Assembly: GCF_040717455.1 (NCBI RefSeq) | Contig: NZ_JBFEFH010000016.1 | Location: 62,001-126,000, forward strand | Direction: 5' to 3' | Length of the DNA stretch: 64,000 nt | Origin: Tautonia sp040717455 | GTDB lineage: Bacteria > Planctomycetota > Planctomycetia > Isosphaerales > Isosphaeraceae | Part shown: positions 63,953 through 64,000 of the stretch, one piece after another | Numbering within the stretch: the first letter of the stretch is position 1 | How the letters are laid out: each line of letters opens with the position of its first letter | Program-made: the position numbers and the translations under genes | Notes under the pieces: model-generated | Database searches by the model: none | What the model was told of the DNA's origin: nothing | The model's input: only the letters and a program-made list of their open reading frames with translations

Positions 63953-64000
63953 TAAACTCTGTGAAACGAACGGGCGTTTCCGGCGCGAGCCCTGGCAGCG

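Overview
The window reads as chromosome of a GC-rich member of the Planctomycetota, most likely of the Isosphaeraceae/Gemmataceae side. The evidence is the protein families present: three Tat-exported DUF1501 proteins, a PSCyt1-DUF1549-DUF1553 protein next to one of them, a DUF1559 prepilin-like protein, three very large TPR + FG-GAP/ASPIC (CRTAC1-type) proteins, and an ECF sigma factor with a membrane and periplasmic extension. GTG starts are frequent and intergenic spacers carry GC-rich palindromes. No rRNA, tRNA, CRISPR array, integrase or intact insertion sequence was seen.

Layout. 1-6.1 kb: a truncated 4Fe-4S protein gene divergent from an HxlR regulator with a strong shared palindrome, a THUMP-like methyltransferase, dusB and the extended ECF sigma factor. 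6.1-6.7 kb: an MNT nucleotidyltransferase whose HEPN partner is reduced to its first dozen codons next to a palindromic element. 6.7-12.8 kb: the first CRTAC1 protein, a membrane protein and a glycosyltransferase/pyruvyltransferase fusion. 13.0-17.1 kb: a four-gene set encoding a C39-type peptidase, a DUF1877 protein, an RLAN/RimK-like ATP-grasp ligase and a GCS2 ligase, a candidate peptide-forming system and the most interesting locus here. 17.1-21.0 kb: sialidase-like lipoprotein, DUF1501 protein, rhomboid protease. 21.2-27.0 kb: MarR-adaptor-RND efflux operon, divergent from glutamate dehydrogenase (27.3-28.5 kb).

28.6-32.3 kb: a three-gene envelope glycosylation operon (flippase-like membrane protein, GT2, probable GT-C). 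32.9-35.2 kb: csrA, a Tat-exported aldo/keto reductase and rpsU. 35.5-46.2 kb: a SpoIIE-type phosphatase divergent from a second CRTAC1 protein, a small lipoprotein, the DUF1559 protein, a third CRTAC1 protein and an acyltransferase-like membrane protein. 46.3-57.9 kb: PSCyt1/DUF1553 and DUF1501 pair, CPA1 antiporter with a TrkA-like tail, a Glu-rich lipoprotein behind a consensus sigma-54 promoter, a zinc-ribbon membrane protein, a ceramidase-like protein and a further DUF1501 protein. 58-64 kb: a lower-GC patch with an Mrr-type endonuclease, an isochorismatase-type hydrolase, an OprP-like porin, a TlpA-like thioredoxin protein and a small membrane protein.

Most of the gene content serves the cell envelope and secreted proteome. 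Stress and foreign-DNA functions (efflux, MNT/HEPN remnant, Mrr) are scattered. Several intergenic inverted-repeat elements recur, and two CRTAC1 genes 36 kb apart share a 92-base identical stretch in inverted orientation. All functional calls come from reading the sequence; no database search was run.
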